From Alphaproteobacteria bacterium (GTDB lineage Bacteria; Pseudomonadota; Alphaproteobacteria; Rhizobiales; Xanthobacteraceae): 64,000 bases of DNA. Below, one piece after another: positions 38,880-50,170 of this stretch. The notes under the pieces are model-generated. The model made no database searches and had not been told where the DNA came from. It saw nothing but the letters and a program-made list of their open reading frames with translations. Within the stretch, counting starts at the first letter, position 1. Each line of letters begins with the position of its first letter. The translations under genes were made by a program, and so were the position numbers. The stretch is from positions 1-64,000 of the forward strand of contig VGEP01000007.1 of NCBI GenBank assembly GCA_016869215.1, written 5' to 3'.

Positions 38880-39301
38880 GTCGAAGCGGCGAGAATGCGG
38901 ACGATGAAGACCAGCCACATGAGGATCAGCACGAGCGCGCCGACCCCAAACACAAGGCCCCGCCGGATGACGACATTGTTCGTGGTGTGGATATAGGCGT
39001 GCACCAGACGGGTCGCGACGAACATCCACGCCATGACGACGAACAGCAGGTCGGCCTGCCTGGTGACCAGCGCCAGAGCGGTCAGCACGTAAAACAGGAC
39101 CGGCAGCTCGAATTGATTCGAAAAGCAGTTCGCCACCTGCTGCGTACGCGGCGGCCAGTTCGGCTCGCGCAATGCAATACGGGAGGGCTGCACCGCGCCG
39201 CTGCTGAAATCGCCCTGCCTTATCATTGCAAGCCAAAGCAGCAGACCGAGCGTCAGCGCGACCTGCACAAACAGCGGGGCAAGAACCGAGGCAACCGACA
39301 T
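38876..39301 (-). CDS. MAPEG family membrane protein
   Basis: NWPPRTQQVANCFSNQFELPVLFYVLTALALVTRQADLLFVVMAWMFVATRLVHAYIHTTNNVVIRRGLVFGVG. Confidence 0.9.
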   Translation of the reverse strand: MSVASVLAPLFVQVALTLGLLLWLAMIRQGDFSSGAVQPSRIALREPNWPPRTQQVANCFSNQFELPVLFYVLTALALVTRQADLLFVVMAWMFVATRLVHAYIHTTNNVVIRRGLVFGVGALVLILMWLVFIVRILAAST

Positions 39302-39396
39302 GACGACCCTGAGTGCAACGCCGCGGACCGGCGGCTCGAACTTGTAGCGTCCAAGCACCGTCAAAGATAGCTTTGGCCTCCGGGGAATCTTCGACG

Positions 39397-40110
39397 ATGC
39401 GTTACATCCTCGCTCTCGTGGCAGGTGCGGCCGGCGCGGCCCTCGGCGTTGCGCTCGGGGCCGCGGCCGGCCTCCTGATCGCCTCCGCGACCGGCATGGC
39501 GAACGCCGTGGGCGAAGCGGCCGTATTCGCTCTCTTCGTGTGCGGTCCGGTGGGCGGCCTCCTGGGGCTCGGCCTGGGCGTCTGGCTCGCGGTCAGGCGA
39601 CGCGGCTTTGCAGCGTTTGCCGCGCATCTGGGGACGACTGTCGTAGGGCTAGGCGGTATCGCGGGAGCCGCGCTCTACCTCGCATTCGGGATGCAGACCC
39701 ATGTCAATCCGAACGGCGCCGCGCCGCGGCTGATGTTCGAAATCCGGCTGCCTCCCGGCGCCATACCGCCGCCGCGCGAAGGCACAATCGAACTGCACAC
39801 CAGCAAGAACCGGATGCCGGCCAGGATCGCGCAAGCGGCGCGCACCGGCGACGACGGCCGCCCGGTCGTCGAAGGCCATGTGGAGATGGCCTACAACGTC
39901 TCGCAGCGGTCGCTGATCCTGAAGATGGGCGACAAGGGTGACGTGGTGTTCAAGATCAACCTGTCCGGCGTTCCCAAGCACAGCAAGACGCTCGGGCCGT
40001 GGCGGCCGGCCGACCACATTTTCGAGCCGGGCAAGGATCGGGCGCGGCCCGCAACCGCCGCCGACGCCTACGAGATCCGCTACCGCGCCGCCTGGGCGGG
40101 TGAAGACTAG
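39397..40110 (+). CDS. Hypothetical membrane-anchored protein (paralog C)
   Basis: Glycine/Ala-rich TM segments then MFEIRLPPGAIPPP...DDGRPVVEGHVEM...GPWRPADHIFEPGK...AYEIRYRAAW. Confidence 0.75.
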   Translation: MRYILALVAGAAGAALGVALGAAAGLLIASATGMANAVGEAAVFALFVCGPVGGLLGLGLGVWLAVRRRGFAAFAAHLGTTVVGLGGIAGAALYLAFGMQTHVNPNGAAPRLMFEIRLPPGAIPPPREGTIELHTSKNRMPARIAQAARTGDDGRPVVEGHVEMAYNVSQRSLILKMGDKGDVVFKINLSGVPKHSKTLGPWRPADHIFEPGKDRARPATAADAYEIRYRAAWAGED

Positions 40111-40138
40111 GGCCGGCGAGGATTGACCCGCTCAGCCA

Positions 40139-40693
40139 TTACAGTTTGACGCTGATCGCGGTCTCGCCGTCCTCGCCGATCAGAGCGCTTTGCCAGCTTT
40201 TGCCGTCGAACAGCGCCGCATGCACGTCGTCGGCGGTGCCGCCGTGGTTGAGGTTGGCGGTGACCAGCATGCCGCCGGTCTTGAGCAGCTTGTGCAGGGT
40301 CTTGTGCAGCGCCGGCACCGGCGAGTGGCCGTCGAAGAAGGCGACGTCATAGCCCGGATCGAGCGTGGGCAGCACCTTGGCGAAGTCGCCTTCATGCACG
40401 GTGATGCACTTGTCGAAGCCTTCGGCGGCGATGTTCTCGCGCGCGAGCCGCACGTGCTCCGGATCGCGCTCGACGGTATCCACCCTGGCCTTCGGGGCGC
40501 CGCTCGCAAGCGACAGCGACGTGTATCCGAGCGCGCAGCCGAGTTCGAGAATGCGCCGCGCACCGGCCGCCGCCGCGACGGTCGCCAGCAGCGGTCCGTT
40601 GTCGTAGGGCCAGGCGCCGCAGCCGTGCCGCGCGCGGTGCTTGAGCGTGGCCTCGCGCACATGCGCGAACGGATCGTCGGATTTCTTCGGCAT
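40139..40693 (-). CDS. Class I SAM-dependent O-methyltransferase
   Basis: AAGARRILELGCALGYTSLSLASGAPKARVDTVERDPEHVRLARENI; YDVAFFDGHSPVPALHKTLHKLLKTGG. Confidence 0.88.
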   Translation of the reverse strand: MPKKSDDPFAHVREATLKHRARHGCGAWPYDNGPLLATVAAAAGARRILELGCALGYTSLSLASGAPKARVDTVERDPEHVRLARENIAAEGFDKCITVHEGDFAKVLPTLDPGYDVAFFDGHSPVPALHKTLHKLLKTGGMLVTANLNHGGTADDVHAALFDGKSWQSALIGEDGETAISVKL

Positions 40694-40771
40694 TCAACGC
40701 TCCTCAACCGGCAGGCTTGAACCGCGCCGCTTGCGGGCGCGACTAAATCCAAACGCTCACTGAGCTAACCC

Positions 40772-41500
40772 GTGTCGAACGATAATTCCAGCGCCGCCGA
40801 GCCGGGCCGAGGCCGATCCGCGCTTCCACCATGGGCGCTGGTAGCTCTCGCGACCGTCTCGGCGCTCGCCGGCTTGTGGCTCGGCTATCCGCTTGCCCAG
40901 TTGCTCGTCGTGGGTGTCGCCACGGCCACCGACCGCGACGTTACCGAACTCAAGGACATGGTGATTTCAGCCGCGATTTGCGGGCCCATCGTCGGCGCCG
41001 CTGGAGCGGTCTGGCTTGCCTTGATCGTCTGCCGTGCCGGGCAGCGCGCCCGCACCACAGCCATGGCCGCGTTCGCCCTTTTGACCGTTGCAGGCGCCGC
41101 CATGATGGCCACCGCCTTCGACTGGCCGAAGGCGTCCGGCGCGCCGGTGGTCCGCTACGAATTGCGGCTGCCGCCGGGCACCGAGGTCAACATGGGCAAC
41201 ATTGACTTCGGCATCTGGGCCGGACGCTCGGGTCATGGCGTCTATGTCGAACGGATCGCCCAGGTTGACGGACGCCCGCTGGTCCGCGGCGACTTCACAT
41301 TGCGGCAAGAAGGCACCGAGGAAGTGCTGGCGCTCAGGATCGGCAGAGGGCCCGCGCGCCGCTGGCGGGTTCCGATCGCGCCGGACGCGAAACTGGAGAA
41401 AGACTACGGTCCCTGGCAGCGGATCGAGTTTCTCCCCGGCAGCGCGCCGGCAGAAGGCGACGGCTACGAGATCCGCTACCGGGTGCGGAAATACCTGTAG
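40772..41500 (+). CDS. Hypothetical membrane-anchored protein (paralog D)
   Basis: TM segments then RYELRLPPGTEVNMG...VDGRPLVRGDFTLRQ...YGPWQRIEFLPGSAPAEGDGYEIRYRVRKYL. Confidence 0.75.
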   Translation: MSNDNSSAAEPGRGRSALPPWALVALATVSALAGLWLGYPLAQLLVVGVATATDRDVTELKDMVISAAICGPIVGAAGAVWLALIVCRAGQRARTTAMAAFALLTVAGAAMMATAFDWPKASGAPVVRYELRLPPGTEVNMGNIDFGIWAGRSGHGVYVERIAQVDGRPLVRGDFTLRQEGTEEVLALRIGRGPARRWRVPIAPDAKLEKDYGPWQRIEFLPGSAPAEGDGYEIRYRVRKYL

Positions 41501-41513
41501 CCACCCGTGCACC

Positions 41514-42530
41514 TCAAGTCGCAACGCGCACGATCAGCTTGCCGAAATTCTTGCCGCGCAGCAGACCGATCAAGGCTTGCGGCGCATTCTCGATGCCGTC
41601 GACCGTGTCCTCGCGGTATTTAACCCGCCCCTCGCGCAACCAGGCCGATACGTCGCGCAGGAAATCGCCGTGGCGCGCGGCGAAGTCGGTGACGATGAAG
41701 CCGCGCAAGGTGAGCCGCTTGGTCAGGATCGCGCGAGTCAGCGCCGAGGTCCGCAGCGCGCCATCCGGCATTTCCACGGCGTTGTAAGTCGCAATCTGCC
41801 CGCAGACCGGCACGCGCGCGAAGTTGTTGAGCAGCGGAAACACCGCCTCGAACACCGCACCGCCGACGTTCTCGAAATAGACGTCGATGCCGTTGGGGCA
41901 CGCCGCCTTCAGACGCCCCGGCAAGTCGCCGCCGCGATGGTCGACGCAGGCGTCGAAGCCGAGCTCGTCCGTCACGTAGCGGCACTTGTCCGGCCCGCCC
42001 GCAATCCCCACCGCACGCGCGCCCTTGATTTTGGCAATCTGGCCGACCACCGAGCCGACCGCGCCGGATGCCGCCGACACCACCACCGTCTCGCCTTCCT
42101 TGGGCTGGCCGATTTCGAGTAGCCCCGTGTAGGCCGTCATGCCCGGCATGCCGAGCACGCCGAGTGCGGTCGAAAGCGGCGCAAGCGAGGGATCGAGCTT
42201 GCGTACGCCTTTGCCATCGGACAAAGCGTGGGTCTGCCAGCCATTGGCGCCGAACACGACGTCGCCGGGCTTATAGCCATCGAGGTTCGATTGCACGACC
42301 TCGCTCACCGTGCGGCCCTCCATCGTCTGCCCGATCTCTACCGGCTTGGCGTAGGACGGCGCGTCGCTCATGCGCCCGCGCATGTAGGGATCGAGCGACA
42401 GCCACAGCGTTCGCAGCAGCATCTGGCCGGGGCCCGGCGCGGGCTCCGGCATCGTCTCGATGCGGAAGTCGCTGTCCTTCGGCTCGCCGACCGGCCGCGC
42501 CGCGAGAACGATGCGCGTGCCGGCGGCCAT
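41514..42530 (-). CDS. NADP-dependent oxidoreductase, MDR superfamily (leukotriene B4 12-hydroxydehydrogenase-like)
   Basis: LLRTLWLSLDPYMRGRMSD, TAYTGLLEIGQPKEGETVVVSAASGAVGSVVGQIAKIKGARAVGIAGG, GIDVYFENVGG. Confidence 0.93.
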   Translation of the reverse strand: MAAGTRIVLAARPVGEPKDSDFRIETMPEPAPGPGQMLLRTLWLSLDPYMRGRMSDAPSYAKPVEIGQTMEGRTVSEVVQSNLDGYKPGDVVFGANGWQTHALSDGKGVRKLDPSLAPLSTALGVLGMPGMTAYTGLLEIGQPKEGETVVVSAASGAVGSVVGQIAKIKGARAVGIAGGPDKCRYVTDELGFDACVDHRGGDLPGRLKAACPNGIDVYFENVGGAVFEAVFPLLNNFARVPVCGQIATYNAVEMPDGALRTSALTRAILTKRLTLRGFIVTDFAARHGDFLRDVSAWLREGRVKYREDTVDGIENAPQALIGLLRGKNFGKLIVRVAT

Positions 42531-42532
42531 AG

Positions 42533-44152
<1,620 letters not shown>

Positions 44153-44310
44153 TCACGGACGTCATGGGTTTCATAGCCCACGGCCAACTTGTCCTGTGGA
44201 ACCTTCCGTGCCGCACCGCCGCCGCATCGGCGCGCTTCAAGGCCAGGCGGCGTCTCTGGTCCGTCACCGAAACCGGGGATAGATTCTCAGAACCAAGTTC
44301 GGAGCCGATC

Positions 44311-45699
44311 ATGCCGCGCCCGCGGATCGTCATTGGCCGGCCGGCCGCACCGCCGATTGCGGCGGCGCTCGCGGCTGCGATGGCTGTGGCTGCATTCGCC
44401 GCTCCGGCTGCGGCCCAGCAGCCTTCGGCCGAAGAGCGGCGCTGCACCGGGCAAATTCAGGCGACGGCGCAGGCCCAGGCGCAGGCCTGCTCTGTCCTGA
44501 TCGAAAGTGGCCACTACAGCGCGCAGAACCTCGCAATCCTTCATTCCAACCGCGGCATCGCCCACGCCAAGGCCGAGGACTTCGACCGCGCCGTCGCCGA
44601 CTTCGAAGCGGCAATCCGCATCAGCCCCGGCCATCTGCGCGCCCACATCAATCTCGGCAATGCGCACTACGCCAAGCGTGACTTCGACCGCGCTATCGCG
44701 GCCTTCTCCGACGCGATCCGGCTCGATCCAAGGCAGTCCGCAAGCTTCATGAGCCGCGCCAACGCCTACGACGCCAAGGGCGACGGCGAGCGCGCCATCG
44801 CCGATTACGACCAGGCGATACGGCTCGATCCGAACTTCGCCACCGCCTATTTCAACCGCGGCGGCGCGCACCGCCGCCGCGGCGACGCCGAGCGCGCCAT
44901 CGCTGACTACGATCAGGCGATCCGGATGAACCCGCGCTACGTCGCGGCGCTCAACAACCGGGGCATCGCGCACGCCGATCGCGGCGACTACGACCGCGCG
45001 ATCACCGACTACAACGAGGCGCTCAAGATCGACCCAAGCTACGCCAGCGCCTACACCAACCGCGGCAACGCGCTGCGGGCGAAGCGCGACTACGACCGCG
45101 CGGCGGCCGACTTCGATCAGGCGATCAAGGCCGATCCGAAATTTACGCTCGGCTATCTCAACCGCGGCCTGGTCTGGTTCGACAAGCGCGACTACAGCCG
45201 CGCCGTCGCCGACTTCGGCGAGGCGATCAAGCTCGCGCCCGACGATGCGCGCGGCTACATCAACCGCGGCACTGCGCTTGAGGCCAGCGGCGCGTTCGAA
45301 CCGGCCCTGAAAGATTTCGAGCAGGCGATCAAGCTCGATCCGAAGAATGCGCTGGCCTACGATAGCCGTGGCAACGTCTGGCGCAGCACCGGCCGGATCG
45401 AGCGAGCCGTCGCCGACTACTCCGAGGCCATTGCGCTTGCGCCGACTTACGCGCACGCGCGCTTCAACCGGGCGCAGGCGCATTACATCGCGGGCCGCTT
45501 CCGCGAAGCGCTCGCCGACGCCGAGGCCGCGGCGAAGCTCAATCCGCAAGGCGCGCACGCGCTCAGCCTGCGCGGGCTGATCCAGGAGAAGCTCGGCGCG
45601 AAGCCGCAGGCGATTGCCGATTTCCGCCGCGCCATCGCCCTCGACGCGACCTTGCAGCAGGCGGCGGAGGGGCTCCGGCGGCTCGGGGCTACGCCGTAG
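44311..45699 (+). CDS. Secreted tetratricopeptide repeat protein (about 10 TPR units)
   Basis: Signal peptide then repeated AIADYDQAIRLDPNFATAYFNRGGAHRRRGDAERA units of about 34 aa. Confidence 0.93.
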   Translation: MPRPRIVIGRPAAPPIAAALAAAMAVAAFAAPAAAQQPSAEERRCTGQIQATAQAQAQACSVLIESGHYSAQNLAILHSNRGIAHAKAEDFDRAVADFEAAIRISPGHLRAHINLGNAHYAKRDFDRAIAAFSDAIRLDPRQSASFMSRANAYDAKGDGERAIADYDQAIRLDPNFATAYFNRGGAHRRRGDAERAIADYDQAIRMNPRYVAALNNRGIAHADRGDYDRAITDYNEALKIDPSYASAYTNRGNALRAKRDYDRAAADFDQAIKADPKFTLGYLNRGLVWFDKRDYSRAVADFGEAIKLAPDDARGYINRGTALEASGAFEPALKDFEQAIKLDPKNALAYDSRGNVWRSTGRIERAVADYSEAIALAPTYAHARFNRAQAHYIAGRFREALADAEAAAKLNPQGAHALSLRGLIQEKLGAKPQAIADFRRAIALDATLQQAAEGLRRLGATP

Positions 45700-45747
45700 A
45701 GCATGATCCCGAAAAGTAGGGCCCGGTTTTCGGACAAGATCATGCTC
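45699..45747. repeat. Intergenic inverted repeat overlapping convergent gene ends
   Basis: GAGCATGATCCCGAAAA ... TTTTCGGACAAGATCATGCTC; resembles a common Rhizobiales hairpin repeat (recollection). Confidence 0.85.
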
Positions 45748-46423
45748 AGGGCTTAGACACTCCGCGAAATCCCGTCGCCAGCACGTAAAGCTCCGCCGAA
45801 TCCGAACGGCTCGCCGCGGGCTTCACGTGCTTCACCGCGGCGAAGTCGCGCTTGAGCGCCGCGAGCAGCGCGCCTTCGGTGCCGCCCTGGAGCACCTTGG
45901 CGAGGAAGCTGCCGCCGGGTTTCAGCACCTCGCGCGCGAACTCGGCCGCGGCCTCGACGAGCGCCATGATCTTCAGATGATCGGTCTGGCGATGGCCGGT
46001 GGCGTTCGCGGCCATGTCGGAGAGCACGACGTCCGCAGGCCCGCCGAGCATGGCCTTCAGCCGATCGGGCGCGGACGGGTCGAGAAAGTCGATCGGTGCG
46101 AACTCGACGCCGGGGATCGGATCGATCTCCAAAATATCGATTGCAGCGACCCGGCCCTGCGCGCCGATGCGCTTGGACGCCACCTGCGACCAGCCGCCGG
46201 GCGCCGCGCCGAGGTCCACCACGCGCGCGCCGGGCTTCAGCAGCCGGTGCTTGTCGTCGATCTCGATCAGCTTGTAGGCCGCGCGCGAGCGGTAGCCCTC
46301 GCGCTTGGCGCGCGCCACGTAAGGATCGTTGAGCTGGCGCGTGAGCCAGCGCCGCGACGATTGCGTCTTGCTCTTGTCCTTGACCCGGACCTTCAGCCCG
46401 CCGTCGCGCCCGGTGCGGCTCAT
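45746..46423 (-). CDS. rlmE: 23S rRNA (uridine-2'-O-)-methyltransferase RlmE/FtsJ
   Basis: [60 protein letters not shown]. Confidence 0.95.
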   Translation of the reverse strand: MSRTGRDGGLKVRVKDKSKTQSSRRWLTRQLNDPYVARAKREGYRSRAAYKLIEIDDKHRLLKPGARVVDLGAAPGGWSQVASKRIGAQGRVAAIDILEIDPIPGVEFAPIDFLDPSAPDRLKAMLGGPADVVLSDMAANATGHRQTDHLKIMALVEAAAEFAREVLKPGGSFLAKVLQGGTEGALLAALKRDFAAVKHVKPAASRSDSAELYVLATGFRGVSKP

Positions 46424-47526
46424 GTCGCGGCCTCCCGCCCCCACACGCCATCCTCGCGCATCATCTGCACCAGCATGCCCTCGCGCAGGCCGCGGTCGGC
46501 GACGCGCAGCCGCTCGCAGGGAAACGCGCGGCGGATCGCTTCGAGAATGGCGCAGCCGGCAAGCACAAGGTCGGCGCGCTCGGAACCGATGCACGGATTG
46601 GCGACGCGGCCGTCGTAATTCATCGCAAGCAGTTCCTCGACCACGCCCGTCACCTGCCCCGCGCTCATCCAGCAGCCGTCGACGCGGCGGCGCTCGTAGC
46701 GCGGCAATCGCAGATAGACGCCGGCGATGGTCGTCACCGTGCCCGAGGTGCCAAGGAGGTGCAGACCCTCGGTGCCGCCGTGCTGCGCGGCGAAGCGCGC
46801 GACGTGACCGGCCACCTCCGTGATCATGGCCTCGAACGTCTCGCGCGTCACCGTGACGCCGCCGTGGCGCTCGGCGAGCGTCACGACGCCGAGCGGCAGC
46901 GACACCCAGCCCTCGATCTCAGGATGCGGCGGCCCGTGGTGCATCGGGCGCGACGGGCCGAGCCGAACCAACTCGGACGAACCGCCGCCAATGTCGAACA
47001 GGATCACGCCCTGCGCGACCGGGTCCATCAGCGGCGTGCAGCCGGTCGCGGCCAGCCGCGCCTCGGTCTCGCGGTCGACGATTTCCAGGTCGATGCCGAC
47101 TTCGCGCTTGACGCGTTCGAGAAACTCGATGCCGTTGCCGGCGGCGCGGCAGGCTTCGGTCGCGATCAGGCGGGTACGGGTGACGCCGCGGTTGCGCATC
47201 TTGGCGCGGCAGACGCGCAGCGCCTCGACCGCGCGTCCGATAGCGGCGTCGCTCAGGACGCCCGACGTCGAGACGCCCTCGCCCAGCCGGATGATGCGCG
47301 AGAACGCATCGATCACGCGGAAGCTGTCGCGGGTCGCGCGCGCCACCAGCAGCCGGCAGTTGTTGGTGCCGAGATCGAGCGCGGCATAGGTCGGACCGGC
47401 CATATCCGATCCGCCGCCGTCGTCGCGGCGTGGATGCCGATAGGGCGAACGGCGACCCCGCCGTTGCCCCATCGGGCCCCGGTCAGGCGCGGGGTCGAGG
47501 CCGGTCGCCCGGGCCTCGTCTTCCAT
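46420..47526 (-). CDS. Ppx/GppA phosphatase family protein
   Basis: [61 protein letters not shown] overlap with rlmE. Confidence 0.93.
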   Translation of the reverse strand: MEDEARATGLDPAPDRGPMGQRRGRRSPYRHPRRDDGGGSDMAGPTYAALDLGTNNCRLLVARATRDSFRVIDAFSRIIRLGEGVSTSGVLSDAAIGRAVEALRVCRAKMRNRGVTRTRLIATEACRAAGNGIEFLERVKREVGIDLEIVDRETEARLAATGCTPLMDPVAQGVILFDIGGGSSELVRLGPSRPMHHGPPHPEIEGWVSLPLGVVTLAERHGGVTVTRETFEAMITEVAGHVARFAAQHGGTEGLHLLGTSGTVTTIAGVYLRLPRYERRRVDGCWMSAGQVTGVVEELLAMNYDGRVANPCIGSERADLVLAGCAILEAIRRAFPCERLRVADRGLREGMLVQMMREDGVWGREAAT

Positions 47527-47731
47527 CGAAAACCTTTCCCCGTGCCGAAGCCACCGGTTGAACCCTGGGCTCGACGGCGCGGCGGTGATCCGTCACTTCG
47601 GGGCGGAGTCTAGAGAGCGGCGGCGCTCCGCGCAACTCAGGGCGTCCGGCCACACATGGCCATACCGGCGGCTGTGCTTGTGCGGGCGGGCACGGTTCGA
47701 TATTTGATAATGAACGCATCCAGATGCTTGT

Positions 47732-47760
47732 CATGGCCGGGCCAACCCCGGCCATCCATG
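47732..47760. repeat. Short palindromic intergenic repeat (catggccggg ... cccggccatccatg)
   Basis: CATGGCCGGG-CCAA-CCCCGGCCATCCATG upstream of the molybdenum hydroxylase gene. Confidence 0.65.
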
Positions 47761-47794
47761 TCTTATCCGACCGCGCCAGCCATCCGGGACGCCC

Positions 47795-50146
47795 ATGAAC
47801 ATCCAGGACTCCGCCAAGACCCGAACAGCCTACGCCATCGGCCAGGCCGTGCCGCGCAAGGAAGACCCCAAGCTCCTGCGCGGCGAAGGCCGCTACACCG
47901 ACGACATCAACCTGCCCGGACAGGCCCATGCCTACATCCTGCGCAGCAGCGTCGCGCACGGGCGGATCAAGTCCATCGATACGTCCCGCGCCAAGGCGAT
48001 GCGCGGCGTACTCGCGGTCTACACCGGCAAGGACCTCGCCGCCTACGGCACCCTGCAGTCGGCGCTGCCGTTCAAGAGCCGCGACGGCTCCGACATGAAG
48101 AAGCCCGGCCGTTGCGCGCTCACGACCGACAAGGTGCGCTTCGTCGGCGATCCGGTCGCCTGCGTCGTGGCCGAGACGCTGCTGCAGGCCAAGGACGCGG
48201 CCGAAGCCATCGACCTCGCCATCGACGCGCTGCCGGCGGTCACGCTGCCGGAAGACGCCGACAAGCCAGGCGCGCCGGTGCTGTTCGACGACGTGCCCGG
48301 CAACGTCGCGCTCGATTTCCATTATGGCGACAGCGAGAAGGTCGCGGCCGCGTTCGCAAGCGCAGCCCACAAGGTCAAGCTGCGGCTGGTGAACAGCCGC
48401 CTGGTCGTCAACGCCATCGAGCCGCGCTCAGCGATCGGCGCCTACGACAAGGCCACGGAACGCTTCACGCAATATTCCGTCAGCCAGGGCGTGATGGGAC
48501 TGAAGGCCGGCCTGACCAACACAATGAAGGTTCCGCCGGAGAAGATGCACGTCGTCACCGGCAACGTCGGCGGTTCGTTCGGCATGAAGGCGCAGGTCTA
48601 TCCGGAATACGTCTGCATCCTGCATGCCGCGCGCGAACTGGGGCGCCCGGTGAAGTGGACCGACGAGCGCTCGACGAGCTTCGTGTCGGACAACCACGGC
48701 CGCGACCACGTCCAGACCGCCGAACTTGCGCTCGACAAGGACGGGCACTTCCTCGCGCTCCGGCTTGCCGGTTACGGCAACCTCGGCGGCTTCCAGGGCG
48801 CGATGGCGCCGCAGCCGCCGACGCTCAACATCGTGCGCAACGTCATCAGCCTCTACCGCACGCCGTTGCTTGAAGTGTCGACCAAGTGCGTGTTTACCAA
48901 CACGAGCTTCGTCAGCCCCTACCGCGGCGCGGGCCGCCCCGAGGGCAACTACTTCATGGAGCGGCTGATCGACTACGCCGCGGCCGAATGCGGCTTCGAC
49001 CGCCTCGAACTTCGGCGCAAGAACCAGATTCGCAAGAGCGAGATCCCGTGGAAGGCCGCGTCCGGCGCGACCTACGACAGCGGCGACTTCCCGGCAATCC
49101 TGCGCGAGGCGCTGGAGGCCTCCGACTGGAAGGGCTTCAACAAGCGCAAGCGCGAGAGCAAGAAGCGCGGCCTCCTCCGCGGCATCGGCGTCGGCTGCTA
49201 TCTCGAAGTCACCGCCCCCGCCAACAAGGAAATGGGCGGCATCGCCTTTGATTCCGACGGCGGCGTCACCATCCGCACCGGCACGCTCGACTACGGCCAA
49301 GGCCACGCCACGCCGTTCGCGCAGGTGCTGAGCGAGAAGCTCGGCGTGCCGTTCGAGAAGGTGCGGCTCCTGCAGGGCGACAGCGACGAATTGCTTGCGG
49401 GCGGCGGGACCGGCGGCTCGCGCTCGATGATGAATTCGGGCCAGGCCATCGTCGAAGCAGCCGCCAAGGTGGTCGAGCAGGGCCGCCAGATCGCCTCGCA
49501 CGCGCTCGAAGCCTCTGCCAGCGACATCGAGTTCAAGGACGGCCGCTTTACCGTCGCCGGCACCGACCGCTCGGTCGGCATCATGGAACTGGCGCAGAAG
49601 GTGCGCTCGGGCACGATCAAACTGCCGCCCGACGCGCCGAAGTCGCTCGACGTCAAGCACGTCAGCGAGGGCTCGCCGTCGGCCTACCCCAACGGCTGCC
49701 ACGTCTGCGAAGTCGAGATCGACCCCGACACCGGCAACATCGCGATCGCCAAGTACACCGCGGTCAACGATTTCGGCACCATCATCAATCCGATGCTGGT
49801 CGACGGCCAGACCCACGGCGGCGTGGTGCAGGGCATCGGCCAGACCTTCCTGGAGCAGGTCGTATACGACGAGCAAGGCCAGCTGCTCAGCGGCTCGTTC
49901 CTCGACTACGCCATGCCGCGCGCCGTGCACGCGCCGGACTTCGCGGTCTTGAGCCATCCCGTCCCCGCCAAGACCAATCCGCTCGGCGTCAAGGGCTGCG
50001 GCGAGGCCGGCTGCGCGGGCTCGCTCACCTCGATCATGAACGCGGTGGTCGACGCGCTGTCGGTGTACGGCATCCGGCACATCGACATGCCGGCGACGCC
50101 GCAGCGGGTGTGGCAGGCGATCCAGGACGCGAAGACAAAGCAATGA
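47795..50146 (+). CDS. Xanthine dehydrogenase/CO dehydrogenase-family molybdopterin-binding large subunit
   Basis: AIGQAVPRKEDPKLLRGEGRYTDDINLPGQAHAYILRS, VTGNVGGSFGMKAQVYPEY, VSPYRGAGRPEGNYFMERL, KGCGEAGCAGSLTSIMNAVVDAL. Confidence 0.93.
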   Translation: MNIQDSAKTRTAYAIGQAVPRKEDPKLLRGEGRYTDDINLPGQAHAYILRSSVAHGRIKSIDTSRAKAMRGVLAVYTGKDLAAYGTLQSALPFKSRDGSDMKKPGRCALTTDKVRFVGDPVACVVAETLLQAKDAAEAIDLAIDALPAVTLPEDADKPGAPVLFDDVPGNVALDFHYGDSEKVAAAFASAAHKVKLRLVNSRLVVNAIEPRSAIGAYDKATERFTQYSVSQGVMGLKAGLTNTMKVPPEKMHVVTGNVGGSFGMKAQVYPEYVCILHAARELGRPVKWTDERSTSFVSDNHGRDHVQTAELALDKDGHFLALRLAGYGNLGGFQGAMAPQPPTLNIVRNVISLYRTPLLEVSTKCVFTNTSFVSPYRGAGRPEGNYFMERLIDYAAAECGFDRLELRRKNQIRKSEIPWKAASGATYDSGDFPAILREALEASDWKGFNKRKRESKKRGLLRGIGVGCYLEVTAPANKEMGGIAFDSDGGVTIRTGTLDYGQGHATPFAQVLSEKLGVPFEKVRLLQGDSDELLAGGGTGGSRSMMNSGQAIVEAAAKVVEQGRQIASHALEASASDIEFKDGRFTVAGTDRSVGIMELAQKVRSGTIKLPPDAPKSLDVKHVSEGSPSAYPNGCHVCEVEIDPDTGNIAIAKYTAVNDFGTIINPMLVDGQTHGGVVQGIGQTFLEQVVYDEQGQLLSGSFLDYAMPRAVHAPDFAVLSHPVPAKTNPLGVKGCGEAGCAGSLTSIMNAVVDALSVYGIRHIDMPATPQRVWQAIQDAKTKQ

Positions 50147-50170
50147 ATTCTGCGCGCGCCGCGGACTCCG

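Noticed and set aside
44560-45660. Regular 102-bp periodicity that could be mistaken for a tandem DNA repeat or CRISPR-like array
   Set aside because: It is the coding periodicity of 34-aa TPR units in the protein at 44311-45699; units are diverged, with no identical repeats or unique spacers.
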